Shown here: positions 26,813 to 35,647 of the stretch, piece after piece
Position numbering within the stretch: the stretch's first letter is position 1
Layout: each line of letters starts with the position of its first letter
NCBI RefSeq assembly: GCF_000426625.1
Contig: NZ_KE384547.1
Coordinates: 480,986-544,985 of the forward strand
Origin: Psychrilyobacter atlanticus DSM 19335
GTDB lineage: Bacteria; Fusobacteriota; Fusobacteriia; Fusobacteriales; Fusobacteriaceae
Length of the DNA stretch: 64,000 nucleotides
Direction of reading: 5' to 3'
The notes under the pieces: generated by a model
What the model was told of the DNA's origin: nothing
The model's database searches: none
The model's input: the letters and a program-made list of their open reading frames with translations, nothing else
Translations under genes and position numbers: made by a program

Positions 26813-26838
26813 CACTCTTTAATAACATAATACAGTAT
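26787..26838. promoter_or_regulatory. Two direct 12-bp repeats, candidate Nag operators
   Basis: ATAATACAGTAT occurs identically at 26787-26798 and 26827-26838, start-to-start 40 bp, close to four helical turns. One copy covers the nagE -10 region and the other lies just upstream of its -35. This fits a repressor that binds both sites on one face of the DNA. The regulator is not encoded in the window. Confidence 0.55.
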
Positions 26839-26913
26839 GATTATATCAAAAATCAAGCTTTTTGTAAAAAAAATTCATTTTTTTTAAAAAAATGTGTTTT
26901 TTATTCAAAAAAA

Positions 26914-26942
26914 TTGACAACGGGAAAAAATAAAACTATAAT
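26914..26942 (+). promoter_or_regulatory. Consensus nagBA promoter
   Basis: TTGACA at 26914-26919 and TATAAT at 26937-26942 with a 17-bp spacer, 34 bp before the nagB start codon. Both hexamers are perfect. Confidence 0.85.
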
Positions 26943-26976
26943 TTGATAAATAAAATATAAATTCGGAGGGAAGATT

Positions 26977-27804
26977 ATGAGAGTTATAATTACTGAAAAA
27001 AATATTGGTGACTGGGCAGCATGTTATGTAGCGAATAAAATATTGGAGGCAAAACCTAGTGCAGACAAACCATTTGTATTGGGATTACCCACAGGGTCTA
27101 CACCTTTAGGAATGTATAAAAGGCTTATTCAGTTTAATAAAGACGGAATAATCAGTTTTGAAAATATAGTGACATTTAATATGGATGAATATGTAGGTTT
27201 AGACAAGGAACATCCACAGAGTTATCACTACTTTATGTATGAGAACTTTTTTAACCATATAGATATAAAGGAAGAAAATATCAATATTTTAGATGGGATG
27301 GCTTTAGATTATAAAGCTGAGTGTGCAAGATTTGAAGAGAAGATGAAAGCTATAGGAGGAGTGGATCTATTTTTAGGAGGAATTGGTCCAGATGGTCATA
27401 TTGCATTTAATGAACCAGGATCATCACTTACTTCTAGGACGAGGGATAAGGAATTGACAGCAGATACCATCATAGCTAACTCAAGATTCTTTGATGGAGA
27501 TATAAATAAGGTGCCGAAGCTGTCATTGACTGTAGGAGTAGGAACTATACTAGATGCTAAAGAAGTTTTGATCATGGTAAATGGTCATCATAAAGCTCGT
27601 GCACTGCGTCAGGCTGTAGAAGAAGGAATCAATCATATGTGGACAATTTCAGCTCTTCAGATGCATGAAAAAGGTATCATAGTATCAGATGAAGAGGCTA
27701 CAGTAGAATTAAAAGTAGGGACTTATAGATATTTTAAAGATATCGAAAGTGCAAATTTAGATTCGGAGAAATTAATTGAAGATTTATACAATAGAGTAAA
27801 ATAA
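26977..27804 (+). CDS. nagB: Glucosamine-6-phosphate deaminase
   Basis: A 275-residue enzyme converting glucosamine-6-phosphate to fructose-6-phosphate and ammonia. Family blocks are [16 protein letters not shown], the catalytic loop [24 protein letters not shown] and [17 protein letters not shown]. The length matches the hexameric E. coli-type enzyme. GGAGGG is well placed before the ATG. It is the first gene of nagBA; the product feeds glycolysis. Confidence 0.96.
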   Translation: MRVIITEKNIGDWAACYVANKILEAKPSADKPFVLGLPTGSTPLGMYKRLIQFNKDGIISFENIVTFNMDEYVGLDKEHPQSYHYFMYENFFNHIDIKEENINILDGMALDYKAECARFEEKMKAIGGVDLFLGGIGPDGHIAFNEPGSSLTSRTRDKELTADTIIANSRFFDGDINKVPKLSLTVGVGTILDAKEVLIMVNGHHKARALRQAVEEGINHMWTISALQMHEKGIIVSDEEATVELKVGTYRYFKDIESANLDSEKLIEDLYNRVK

Positions 27805-27831
27805 CATTAGTTTAAAAAGGAGATGAAATAT

Positions 27832-28968
27832 ATGTACGCATTGGTAGGAGGCAGAGTATTTACTGGAGAAAAAACTGTCTTTAACAGGGCAATTATTATA
27901 GACGAGAAAAAGATAAAAGAGATAGTTAAAACAGAGGATCTAGATACTTTATATCCAAATATAGAAAAAAAAGATATAGGTGGGAATCTTATAGCACCAG
28001 CATTTATAGATTTACAGCTTAATGGCTGTGGAGGAGTTCTTGTAAATGATAATTTATCGGCTGAAACATTTAAAATAATGAATGAAACCAATATAAAATA
28101 CGGGTGTACATTATATACTCCTACCCTTATTACCTGTGAGGATGAAAAGATAGAGAGTGCTCTTCAGGTTATGGAAGATATTGAAGATATTGAAAGTTTA
28201 GGAGTTTTAGGGCTTCATATAGAGGGGCCCTATATATCTGCAGATAAAAAAGGAACTCACAGGGAAGATTTGATTAGAGTCTTATCAGATAAAATCATAA
28301 AAAAGATCTCTAAATCAAAAACAACTATTCTTACTCTGGCACCTGAAAATGCTAAGGCAGAACATATAAAAACTCTTGTAAATGGGGGGATAAATGTGGC
28401 TTTAGGACATACCAATGGTACCTATGAGGAGGTAATAGAGAAGAAACCTTATGGAATAACTTTGGCAACTCATCTATATAACGCTATGAGTTCATTTACT
28501 CACAGGGAACCAGGAGCTATAGGAGCTGTGTTGGATTCTGAAGATATTCGAACAGGGATAATAGTAGATGGATTTCACTGTCACTATGCAAGTATAAGAA
28601 TAGCTAAAAAATTACTGGGAGAGAGATTATATCTTGTTACGGATGCAGCGTCTCCTGCTGGGACTGATATGCCTGAATTTATGTTTGAGGGGAAGAGATG
28701 TTTTCATAAAGATGGTCAGCTGAGAAATGAAGAGGGAAATCTGGCTGGTTCGGTACTGACTATGGATCAGGGTGTAAGGAATTTAGTAGAACATGTAGGA
28801 GTATCTTTAGAGGAAGCTCTGAGGATGGCATCTCTCTATCCTGCTAAAGCAGTGAAGATAGATGACAGGTATGGAAGAATAGCTGAGGGTTATACAGCTG
28901 ATTTAGTTATTTTAGATGAAAAACTAGAATTAACAGATGTAATAGTAAAAGGAAAAAGCAGAAGATAG
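27832..28968 (+). CDS. nagA: N-acetylglucosamine-6-phosphate deacetylase
   Basis: A 378-residue metal-dependent amidohydrolase that removes the acetyl group of GlcNAc-6-phosphate, the step before NagB. Motifs: HIEGPYIS with the metal-binding Glu, GHTNGTYEE, HLYNAMSSFTHREPG, DGFHCHY and the catalytic Asp in LVTDAASPAG. The ATG at 27832 is preferred over 27823 because AAGGAG is then 9 bases upstream instead of touching the codon. It lies 27 bases after nagB and is followed by a hairpin terminator. Confidence 0.95.
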   Translation: MYALVGGRVFTGEKTVFNRAIIIDEKKIKEIVKTEDLDTLYPNIEKKDIGGNLIAPAFIDLQLNGCGGVLVNDNLSAETFKIMNETNIKYGCTLYTPTLITCEDEKIESALQVMEDIEDIESLGVLGLHIEGPYISADKKGTHREDLIRVLSDKIIKKISKSKTTILTLAPENAKAEHIKTLVNGGINVALGHTNGTYEEVIEKKPYGITLATHLYNAMSSFTHREPGAIGAVLDSEDIRTGIIVDGFHCHYASIRIAKKLLGERLYLVTDAASPAGTDMPEFMFEGKRCFHKDGQLRNEEGNLAGSVLTMDQGVRNLVEHVGVSLEEALRMASLYPAKAVKIDDRYGRIAEGYTADLVILDEKLELTDVIVKGKSRR

Positions 28969-28974
28969 GTTAAA

Positions 28975-29014
28975 AAAACTTCTAATTGCATATTTGTAAT
29001 TAGAAGTTTTATTT
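28975..29014 (+). terminator. Terminator after nagBA
   Basis: AAAACTTCTAATT and AATTAGAAGTTTT form a perfect 13-bp stem (28975-28987 with 28998-29010), followed by a short T-rich tail. Confidence 0.8.
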
Positions 29015-29051
29015 ATTTTGTAGTAAAATAAATAAAAAGGAGTGTTAGCTT

Positions 29052-29303
29052 ATGAATGAATTAACAAAATGCCCAAATTGTGGTGGAGATATAATTAAAA
29101 ATAATGGAACAGGGGAACGTTATTGTGGAGACTGTAAAAAAAGGTTTGTAAAAAGAGCACTTTGTGAAGTGTGTGGAGAGGAGTTAGAAAAATTGTCTTC
29201 TTGCGGGGCACAACAGTTTTTTTGCAATAGATGTAAAGTTTTAAAGTCTAAAAAAGAGCTAGATTATTTTTTTAGAGAAGCAAAGGATGAAGAAAAAAAT
29301 TAA
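29052..29303 (+). CDS. YfgJ-like double zinc-ribbon protein
   Basis: An 83-residue protein with four CxxC zinc knuckles: CPNC, CGDC, CEVC and CNRC. It also has the conserved LSSCGAQQFFC. The arrangement and length resemble E. coli YfgJ, a zinc-ribbon protein of unclear function. It is cytoplasmic and has no other domain. AGGAGTG precedes the ATG. It stands alone between two terminators, so it is a monocistronic gene. Confidence 0.75.
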   Translation: MNELTKCPNCGGDIIKNNGTGERYCGDCKKRFVKRALCEVCGEELEKLSSCGAQQFFCNRCKVLKSKKELDYFFREAKDEEKN

Positions 29304-29307
29304 AATT

Positions 29308-29358
29308 AAACCTGGCTAATAATTAGAGGTAAGACCTCTAATTATTAGTTAGGTTTTT
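29308..29358. terminator. Long bidirectional terminator
   Basis: AAACCTGGCTAATAATTAGA and the paired segment ending TAGTTAGGTT form a stem of about 22 bp around an AAG loop (29331-29333), with Ts after it. It is shared by the zinc-ribbon gene and the convergent acetyltransferase gene. Confidence 0.85.
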
Positions 29359-29884
29359 ATTTATAGTACTCCTTTTTCAACATACTCATCAATATTTCAT
29401 CGTGATACTTCCCCTCTCTGAAAAGTTCCTCCCTTAGAACACCTTCCTGGGTAAAACCACATTTTTCATAACATTTAATGGCTCTTTCGTTGAAAGAGTA
29501 GACACAGAGAGCTATCTTATTGACATTCATCTCCTCAAAGACAAATTTAACCAAGGTATTTATTGCGTCACTTCCGTACCCCTTACTCCAATATTCCTTA
29601 TCTCCTATAAATATTCCAATCTCTACTTTACTATTTTTCCAGTCGATACTGTTTACCCCGCATCCACCAATATACTTCCCCTCCAAAGTCTCTAAAGCAA
29701 ATGTATAAGTGTCTTTTACAGCGCTGATACCGCTGTACCATTTCTCCTCATCTTCCAATGTATATGGATAAGGTATTGCAGGCTGCAAATTTTTCCTTAC
29801 CTCAAAGTCATTTAAAAATTCCTTAGCTTTTTCTATGTCTTCCTTTCGATATTCCCTCAATCGTACTAACTTACCTTGATACAT
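29357..29884 (-). CDS. GNAT N-acetyltransferase, RimJ/RimL type
   Basis: A 175-residue acetyl-CoA-dependent acetyltransferase. The start GKLVRLREYRKEDIEKAKEF and the YIGGCGVNSIDWKNSKVEIGI and EYWSKGYGSDAINTLVKFVF blocks are typical of the RimJ/RimL group; the last contains the acetyl-CoA-binding loop. The C-terminal YEKCGFTQEGVLREELFREGKYHD is also characteristic. Substrate unknown; protein N-termini, polyamines or amino acids are possible. GGGGGA precedes the ATG. Confidence 0.85.
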   Translation of the reverse strand: MYQGKLVRLREYRKEDIEKAKEFLNDFEVRKNLQPAIPYPYTLEDEEKWYSGISAVKDTYTFALETLEGKYIGGCGVNSIDWKNSKVEIGIFIGDKEYWSKGYGSDAINTLVKFVFEEMNVNKIALCVYSFNERAIKCYEKCGFTQEGVLREELFREGKYHDEILMSMLKKEYYK

Positions 29885-30076
29885 ATCTTCCCCCTATAAA
29901 ATTAATTTATAATAAGAGTTTAGCTTATAAGTTATAAAAAGTCTATTTTATAAATTAGGAGTATAGCGATAAAAAAAAGGAAAAATCAGGTGATTTTGGT
30001 AATAAATCAATTAGAAGCTTTTAAGTTATTAAAGAAGTTTCAGCATCATACCTCAATTAAATAAAGGGAGGAAAGT

Positions 30077-30409
30077 ATGAACTATTATTTTGATGTTTTT
30101 AAACGTTGGAGAGATTACGAAGGGTTTACAACGAGGAAAGGATATTGGATGTTTACCTTGATTAGTTGTATTATATTTTTAGCAATATCCGTTGTGGATA
30201 ATTTCCTGTATGGTGATCAACACTTTTTAAAGAGTCTATATATATTGTTTATTTGGACTCCTGTAATAGCACTTCATTGTAGAAGGTTACATGATGTCGG
30301 TAAAAGCGGTTGGTGGCAAGCTATAGGATTGATACCTATAGTGGGGCCTATATGGGTTTTGATACAATTGGCAAGACCTGGGTTTGTAGTAGGGGAATAT
30401 GAAGATTAA
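30077..30409 (+). CDS. DUF805 membrane protein, first of a tandem pair
   Basis: A 110-residue inner-membrane protein with three or four hydrophobic helices. The DUF805 hallmarks are a start of the type YYFDVFKRWRDYEGFTTRKGYW and the later RRLHDVGKSGWWQ loop. Its function is unknown. It lies 12 bases upstream of a paralogue, so the pair arose by duplication and is co-transcribed. AGGGAGGAA precedes the ATG. Confidence 0.85.
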   Translation: MNYYFDVFKRWRDYEGFTTRKGYWMFTLISCIIFLAISVVDNFLYGDQHFLKSLYILFIWTPVIALHCRRLHDVGKSGWWQAIGLIPIVGPIWVLIQLARPGFVVGEYED

Positions 30410-30421
30410 GGGAGGTTAAAA

Positions 30422-30778
30422 ATGAACTATTATTTAAAGGTATTGAGACAGTATAAAGATTTTTATGGCAGAGCTGACAGGAGGGAATACTGGATGTTCG
30501 TATTGGTCAATTTTGCAATAAATATAGCGTTGGCTACAGTGGAACAGGTGATAACTCCTGAAAGTGGAATTCTTTCGGGAATATATGCATTGTTTATATT
30601 TATCCCGGGAATTGCAGTGACTATAAGAAGATTGCATGACATAGGAAAGAGTGGGTGGATGCAGTTGGTTATACTGATCCCATTAGTGGGGTGGATCTGG
30701 TTCTTAATTTTAATGGCTAAAGAGGGAGAGGACAGTAGAAATCAATATGGAGAGAGCGTAAGGGAAACAAGGTTTTAA
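30422..30778 (+). CDS. DUF805 membrane protein, second of a tandem pair
   Basis: A 118-residue paralogue of the preceding protein. It has the same layout: YYLKVLRQYKDFYGRADRREYW, then RRLHDIGKSGWMQLVILIP, with three or four membrane helices. The two differ at many positions, so the duplication is not recent. The function is unknown. dgt follows 29 bases later, and a common transcript is possible. Confidence 0.85.
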   Translation: MNYYLKVLRQYKDFYGRADRREYWMFVLVNFAINIALATVEQVITPESGILSGIYALFIFIPGIAVTIRRLHDIGKSGWMQLVILIPLVGWIWFLILMAKEGEDSRNQYGESVRETRF

Positions 30779-30807
30779 TAAAATAGAAATTATAAAAGGG
30801 TGATACT

Positions 30808-32190
30808 ATGAAATGGGATAAATTACTGGATGTAGAATATTTTAGAGATAAAAATATAGAAAACCAATTGGAGGAATTAAAAAAAGATTCTTCTAAGATC
30901 ATCTTCAGTTCGGCTTTTAGAAGGCTGCAAAATAAGACTCAGATATACCCATTGGAGAGTAATGATTTTGTCAGAACAAGGCTGACACACTCCATAGAAG
31001 TATCTACGATAGCGCAAATAATAGGAAATAAAGTGGAGAAAAAGCTGATAGAGATGGAGGAGCTACCAAAAGAGAAGAAAGGGATGATTGAAAGTATTTT
31101 AAAGGCAGCATCCCTAATACACGACATAGGGAATCCTCCCTTTGGTCATTATGGAGAATTTATCATCCATGATTTCTATACTAAATATTTTGAAGAAAAA
31201 TTTGAAAATAATGTTGATTTTTATGGGTACCCCTGGTCGCTAGAGGAACGGTATGATTTTGAAAAATTCGAAGGAAATGCCCAGGCTTTTAGGCTCCTAA
31301 AAAAGCTACAATATCTAAGAGATGAAAATGGACTCAATCTTTCATTTCAGACTTTAGCTACAATAATAAAATATCCCAGATCTTCTACAGAGGGATGTAT
31401 AAAAAATGAAGATCCCAGCTATAAAAAGTTTGGATATTTTTCCAGTGAAAAGGAATCCTTTGAAAAAATATTTGATGCTCTGGAGATAAGAAATAAGGAG
31501 AACGAGATAGTACGATATCCGCTGGTTTATCTATTGGAAGCGGCAGATGACATTGCATATACAATAGCTGATATTGAGGATGGATGTAAAAAAGGTGTTT
31601 TAGGATTGGGGATTATCAAGGAGAAATTATTTAAATATTGTGACATAACGAGGGAAAAAGAAAAAGAGATATTGGAGAGTTTAGAGGTTATAGAGGTCGA
31701 TCTAGATTATCCCAAACCCTTTGAGATAGCGATCCAAGTGGCGAGAAAGAAATTGCAAAACTTTATGATGGATTCAGTTGTAGAGACTTTTATAGAGTAT
31801 TATGATGAGATTATGGAGGGGAACTATAAGGGTGAACTTTTAAAAAATTCAAAGGCATGCTGGGTAGAACATGCTTTTCGTGAACTTTTAGAAATCCTGA
31901 TCAGTGAAAAGGAAGTAATAAAGTTAGAGGTTGCAGGGGATGCAATAATTAGGGTTTTATTGAAGGAGTTTACAGATGCTGTGGCTTCTCCTAATAGGGA
32001 AATAGTGGGGACTAAGGAACAAAAACTATTTCGATTAATATCTAGTAATTATAGATTTTTAATGAAAAAATATCCAGATAGTGAGAATAAATTATATAAT
32101 GAGCTGCACCTGGTAACGGATTTTGTCTGTGGGATGACAGACAGTTATGCTCTAGATCTATATCAGGCTATTACAGCTATTAAATATTAA
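30808..32190 (+). CDS. dgt: Deoxyguanosinetriphosphate triphosphohydrolase-like protein
   Basis: A 460-residue HD-domain dNTPase that cleaves dNTP to deoxynucleoside and triphosphate. Motifs: FSSAFRRLQNKTQI near residue 35, the first metal His in TRLTHSIEVS, His-Asp in ASLIHDIGNPPFGHYGE and the later Asp in LLEAADDIAYTIADIEDG. The length matches the dGTPase type 1 family. It controls dNTP pools and in some bacteria limits phage. GGGTGA precedes the ATG. comEC follows 17 bases after the stop. Confidence 0.92.
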   Translation: MKWDKLLDVEYFRDKNIENQLEELKKDSSKIIFSSAFRRLQNKTQIYPLESNDFVRTRLTHSIEVSTIAQIIGNKVEKKLIEMEELPKEKKGMIESILKAASLIHDIGNPPFGHYGEFIIHDFYTKYFEEKFENNVDFYGYPWSLEERYDFEKFEGNAQAFRLLKKLQYLRDENGLNLSFQTLATIIKYPRSSTEGCIKNEDPSYKKFGYFSSEKESFEKIFDALEIRNKENEIVRYPLVYLLEAADDIAYTIADIEDGCKKGVLGLGIIKEKLFKYCDITREKEKEILESLEVIEVDLDYPKPFEIAIQVARKKLQNFMMDSVVETFIEYYDEIMEGNYKGELLKNSKACWVEHAFRELLEILISEKEVIKLEVAGDAIIRVLLKEFTDAVASPNREIVGTKEQKLFRLISSNYRFLMKKYPDSENKLYNELHLVTDFVCGMTDSYALDLYQAITAIKY

Positions 32191-32207
32191 AATAGGGAGG
32201 AGATCTT

Positions 32208-33860
32208 ATGGATATAAGTATGATATTTTTCTTAAACGCAATATTTGTATCTGTAGTCAATATTTTAGGAGGGAGGGAAGCATTGCTTTTTTCCCTTTTG
32301 TTTATCATAGGAATTTATTTTAAGAGAAAAGACAAGATCTTAGTATTAGTTTTGATGGGAATGACAATATTTCTATATGGGAATTACAGTCTAAGAACTA
32401 TGGAAAAATTAAGTGTAGGAAAAACCTATGAATTTCAGATGGAAACAATATCAGACAGAGCTAAGATAATAAAAGCGGATGAAAAGTATTTGAAAATTAA
32501 CTATTACCCTATTTTAGATAAATTTTTAGAAGAGGGCTCCTATAATGTCCTGGGAAGGATAGGTAAAATAGAAAACAATAGGGTAGAGATGGTTATTTTA
32601 AAAGAGGAAAAGATAGAGACTAAAATCAGAGACTTTTTAAACAATAAAGTAGATAAAGTTGGATCTGATTTTTCCTATGAATTTCAAAATTTTATAAAGG
32701 CAGTTTTATTGGGAAGGAAAGAGGGAATATCTGAAGAGATCAGAGAGAAATTTAACTATACAGGAACTTCACATATTCTTGTAATATCAGGTCTTCATAT
32801 AGGAATAATAATAGTTTCCATACTATTTTTGTTAAAACGGCTGCCATACCAGATAAGATATGGGCTGGCAGGGGTAATTCTGACAGCTTATTGTTATGGG
32901 GTAGGATTTACTCCCTCTGTTCAACGGGCCTTCATTATGGGAATCCTATATCTGGCTGCTAAATTTTTTTATGAGGAGAGGGAGATGATAAAAGCATTGA
33001 TGGTAGCTTTTATAGTCTCTAATTTTATTAATCCCTATGCTATTAGGAGTATCTCCTACCAAATGTCCTATCTGGCTCTTACAGGAATATTGTTTTTAGA
33101 TCCTAAAGTTAAGGAGTGTTTAGGAGAGATCTTACCTAAAAAACTAATGAAATATAAGGTTGTTAATTTTCTTATATTAAGTTTTTCCATCCAAATTATT
33201 TTGATACCTATATTTTTATATTACTTTAGAGTTTTGCCTTTATTTTCCTTTATACCAAATTTAATAGTTATTCCACTGGGTTCGGTCACGGTACTGATAT
33301 TGTTTATATCTCTCCTTCTATCCTTTATAGGATTGGAAAAAGTATTGATTCCAATTGGATATATGTCTTATAAAGCTTTGATTATTATAATAGGAATATT
33401 TTCTGAAATTCCATTTTTAACTTTGACATTTTATGGTAAAATCTCCTTATTATTATATATCTTCTTATATGTTATAATACTGTTATTCATCCTCTTTAAA
33501 AGGGAAAAAATAAGAAGATACTGGTATATATCTTTAGGGATAATCCCATTAATATTTCTAGTGCCATCACAGAGGATAGAAAAATTAGATTTGAAATGGA
33601 TGAACTATAGGAGTGTTCCCAATAAGATATTATTTTTGAATAAGAAACCAGAAAGAAGAGATCTTATTTTGCTGAAAGATAGTGGAATAAATAGGTTGGA
33701 CTATATAGTAACCTCCTATGAGATGAAAAATGATGAGTTAAGGAAAGCTTACCCTGGTGCAGAGAATACAATACTAAATAAGGGTGAGGGACTAAGGGTA
33801 GAAGATGAATATTTTACAAATGAAAAAGGAAAGATAAAGATAAAAGAGAGCAAAAGATAA
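32208..33860 (+). CDS. ComEC/Rec2-type DNA uptake channel lacking a full beta-lactamase domain
   Basis: A 550-residue polytopic membrane protein. It has two N-terminal helices, an OB-like DUF4131-type segment (about 60-130) and the ComEC competence domain (about 155-420) with TGTSHILVISGLHIGII, GFTPSVQRAFIMGILYLA and PNLIVIPLGS. This is the predicted channel for single-stranded DNA in transformation. Most ComEC proteins end in a metallo-beta-lactamase domain of about 250 residues with HxHxDH. Here only about 100 residues follow the last helices and no such motif is present. The gene directly follows dgt. Confidence 0.85.
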   Translation: MDISMIFFLNAIFVSVVNILGGREALLFSLLFIIGIYFKRKDKILVLVLMGMTIFLYGNYSLRTMEKLSVGKTYEFQMETISDRAKIIKADEKYLKINYYPILDKFLEEGSYNVLGRIGKIENNRVEMVILKEEKIETKIRDFLNNKVDKVGSDFSYEFQNFIKAVLLGRKEGISEEIREKFNYTGTSHILVISGLHIGIIIVSILFLLKRLPYQIRYGLAGVILTAYCYGVGFTPSVQRAFIMGILYLAAKFFYEEREMIKALMVAFIVSNFINPYAIRSISYQMSYLALTGILFLDPKVKECLGEILPKKLMKYKVVNFLILSFSIQIILIPIFLYYFRVLPLFSFIPNLIVIPLGSVTVLILFISLLLSFIGLEKVLIPIGYMSYKALIIIIGIFSEIPFLTLTFYGKISLLLYIFLYVIILLFILFKREKIRRYWYISLGIIPLIFLVPSQRIEKLDLKWMNYRSVPNKILFLNKKPERRDLILLKDSGINRLDYIVTSYEMKNDELRKAYPGAENTILNKGEGLRVEDEYFTNEKGKIKIKESKR

Positions 33861-33907
33861 AATTTATGGAAAGAATAAAAGAATATATAAACTAGAGTGT
33901 GCCTCTC

Positions 33908-33927
33908 TGGATGCAGCGTCACGTTGC
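33908..33927 (+). repeat. Dispersed 20-bp palindromic repeat, copy 3
   Basis: TGGATGCAGCGTCACGTTGC. The core stem GCAGCG/CGTTGC keeps pairing through a G-U pair. It is followed by six Ts, so here it might also act as a weak terminator for the dgt-comEC transcript. Confidence 0.75.
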
Positions 33928-33966
33928 TTTTTTAAGTGGTGTAAAGTGAAAAAAAGGAGTTAAAGT

Positions 33967-34707
33967 ATGAAAGAGTTTTTTGAAAATTTTAAATATGTAA
34001 ATAGAGATATGCCCAGATCTACTAAGATTATCTATGGAGGTTTGGCAGGTTTATTATTGGTGTTTATGACAGGGCGTTTGATAAAAACACCAACAATCCT
34101 TATTATGATTGGAATCCTCATGGTATCTATAATATTGCACGAGTTAGCTCATGGAGTGACAGCATATTTAAATGGAGATTCGACAGCTAAGGTGATGGGA
34201 CGTTTGACATTAAATCCCATAAAACATATAGATCCTTTGGGGATGTTACTTCCTATTGGACTTATCTTGATGGGTTCCTCCTTTGTTATAGGGTGGGCGA
34301 AACCAGTTCCAGTAAACTATCGAAATTTAAAAAAGGGAGAATTTAGTGTTTTCATGGTATCTATAGCTGGAGTAGTGGTGAATTTCACCTTGGCTTTTTT
34401 AGGTGCTACTATAATTAAAATTTTTCCAGAAATATATATGACGAATGATATAGTTCATACGGCTACAGTTTATTTAATCAGGATAAATTTAGTTTTAGGA
34501 ATATTTAATCTCCTGCCTATTCCGCCTTTAGATGGTTCAAAAATCCTATGGAGTCTAGGAGGGGACTGGATAAAAGATATGGTTGAGAATTTAGACAGAT
34601 ATGGATTTTTTATAATAATTGTACTAAGTTACCTAGGAATATTATGGAAGATAATCGATCCAATATTTGGATTTTTAGTGAATGTCTTAAATATGTATAT
34701 ACAGTAA
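33967..34707 (+). CDS. M50-family membrane metalloprotease (site-2 protease type)
   Basis: A 246-residue integral membrane protein with about six helices. The zinc site is HELAH (ILHELAHGVTAYLNGD), and the third ligand lies in NLLPIPPLDGSKI. This small, PDZ-less layout is the FpsRseP/YwhC group, whose substrates are mostly unknown. Intramembrane proteolysis of a signalling or small membrane protein is likely. AAGGAG precedes the ATG. It stands alone between a palindromic repeat and a long non-coding stretch. Confidence 0.88.
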   Translation: MKEFFENFKYVNRDMPRSTKIIYGGLAGLLLVFMTGRLIKTPTILIMIGILMVSIILHELAHGVTAYLNGDSTAKVMGRLTLNPIKHIDPLGMLLPIGLILMGSSFVIGWAKPVPVNYRNLKKGEFSVFMVSIAGVVVNFTLAFLGATIIKIFPEIYMTNDIVHTATVYLIRINLVLGIFNLLPIPPLDGSKILWSLGGDWIKDMVENLDRYGFFIIIVLSYLGILWKIIDPIFGFLVNVLNMYIQ

Positions 34708-35036
34708 AAGTTAGTTAAGAAGAGGTTCTTCACAAGGAATCAAAAACTGAGGAACCGTAAAAGACATAATGACTGAAAAAGCTAAAAAATGAAAGAAGAT
34801 AGAGGAAACATTTAAGTGAAAGAAATATCAAAAAATACTGTTAAGATTAATAAAAAAAATTTTCTAAAAACATACTAATAATATATTGAAAAAATGGGAC
34901 AAATATGATATTTTATACGGATAAGATGAAAAAAAGAAAAGATTTATAGGGAAAATATGGAATAAACGGGGCAATTCCTCTTTTTTATAATTTAACAATC
35001 TACATCTTAAATTATTATATTTTATTAGGAGGAAAA
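34708..35036. other. Long intergenic stretch before the TRIC-type gene
   Basis: 329 bases with no convincing reading frame. GGTTCTTCA and TGAGGAACC (34723-34757) can pair with one wobble, but no T-run follows. A possible promoter lies at 34886-34914. Otherwise I see nothing. Confidence 0.5.
34886..34914 (+). promoter_or_regulatory. Possible promoter for the TRIC-type channel gene
   Basis: TTGAAA at 34886 and TATTTT at 34909 are 17 bp apart, leaving a leader of about 115 bases. The -10 is weak. Confidence 0.35.
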
Positions 35037-35636
35037 ATGTTTCAAGTTATTTATATTTTAGGTGTAATGGCATCATCAATCTCAGGAGCATTAAAGGGTG
35101 GGAAACACAATTTAGATGTATTCGGAGTAGCAGTAATAGGTTTGACCACAGGACTAGGTGGAGGAGTGTTAAGAGACGTGATTATGAATCAGGTTCCCTT
35201 TGCAGTAAAAAATGAATGGATTGTATATGTTTCATTGGGAGTATCCGTTTTAGCATTTTATTTTTCAGACAAGGTAATATATTACTATAAGGTAGTAAAA
35301 ACATTGGATGCAGCAGGTCTTGCAGTCTTTGTAGTAATAGGTGCAGATAAAGGAATAGACAGTGGATTAGGTATATTGGGAATAGCTATAATGGCTACTC
35401 TCACAGGAGCTGTAGGAGGGTTATTAAGGGATATATTCGTAAGAGAAGTTCCTTATATATTTAAAGAAGATGTGTATGCGTCTCTTTGCATGGTATCTGG
35501 GGCAACCTATGGTATCTTAGTTCTTTATACAAATATAGATAGGATATTATTAAAAAACATAGCTGTCATAACTATATTTACCATAAGAGTAGTTACGATT
35601 AAATATAATATTCATTTATCTAAAAAAATACTATAA
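35037..35636 (+). CDS. TRIC-type (UPF0126) cation channel
   Basis: A 199-residue inner-membrane protein with about seven helices in two repeats. Each repeat carries the TRIC hallmark GGG-RD: TTGLGGGVLRDVIM and TGAVGGLLRDIFV. Bacterial TRIC proteins (E. coli YadS/YicG group) form trimeric monovalent-cation channels; in some bacteria a relation to glycine riboswitches has been noted, but none is seen here. AGGAGGA precedes the ATG. yigZ follows 11 bases later. Confidence 0.9.
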   Translation: MFQVIYILGVMASSISGALKGGKHNLDVFGVAVIGLTTGLGGGVLRDVIMNQVPFAVKNEWIVYVSLGVSVLAFYFSDKVIYYYKVVKTLDAAGLAVFVVIGADKGIDSGLGILGIAIMATLTGAVGGLLRDIFVREVPYIFKEDVYASLCMVSGATYGILVLYTNIDRILLKNIAVITIFTIRVVTIKYNIHLSKKIL

Positions 35637-35647
35637 GGTGAGATAAA

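Larger units (their letters stand above)
26638..26976. other. nagE-nagB divergent control region
   Basis: 339 bases without a gene. It holds a minus-strand promoter for nagE, a consensus plus-strand promoter for nagBA, and two identical 12-bp repeats between them. The remainder is A/T-rich leader sequence. Confidence 0.7.

Noticed and set aside
29990-30064. A 24-codon GTG frame upstream of the DUF805 pair
   Set aside because: It has a weak AAGGA site but no recognisable sequence; too short to support without conservation.
34992-35020. TTAACA-17-TTATAT as a promoter for the TRIC-type gene
   Set aside because: Transcription would start at or inside the ribosome site, leaving no usable leader.
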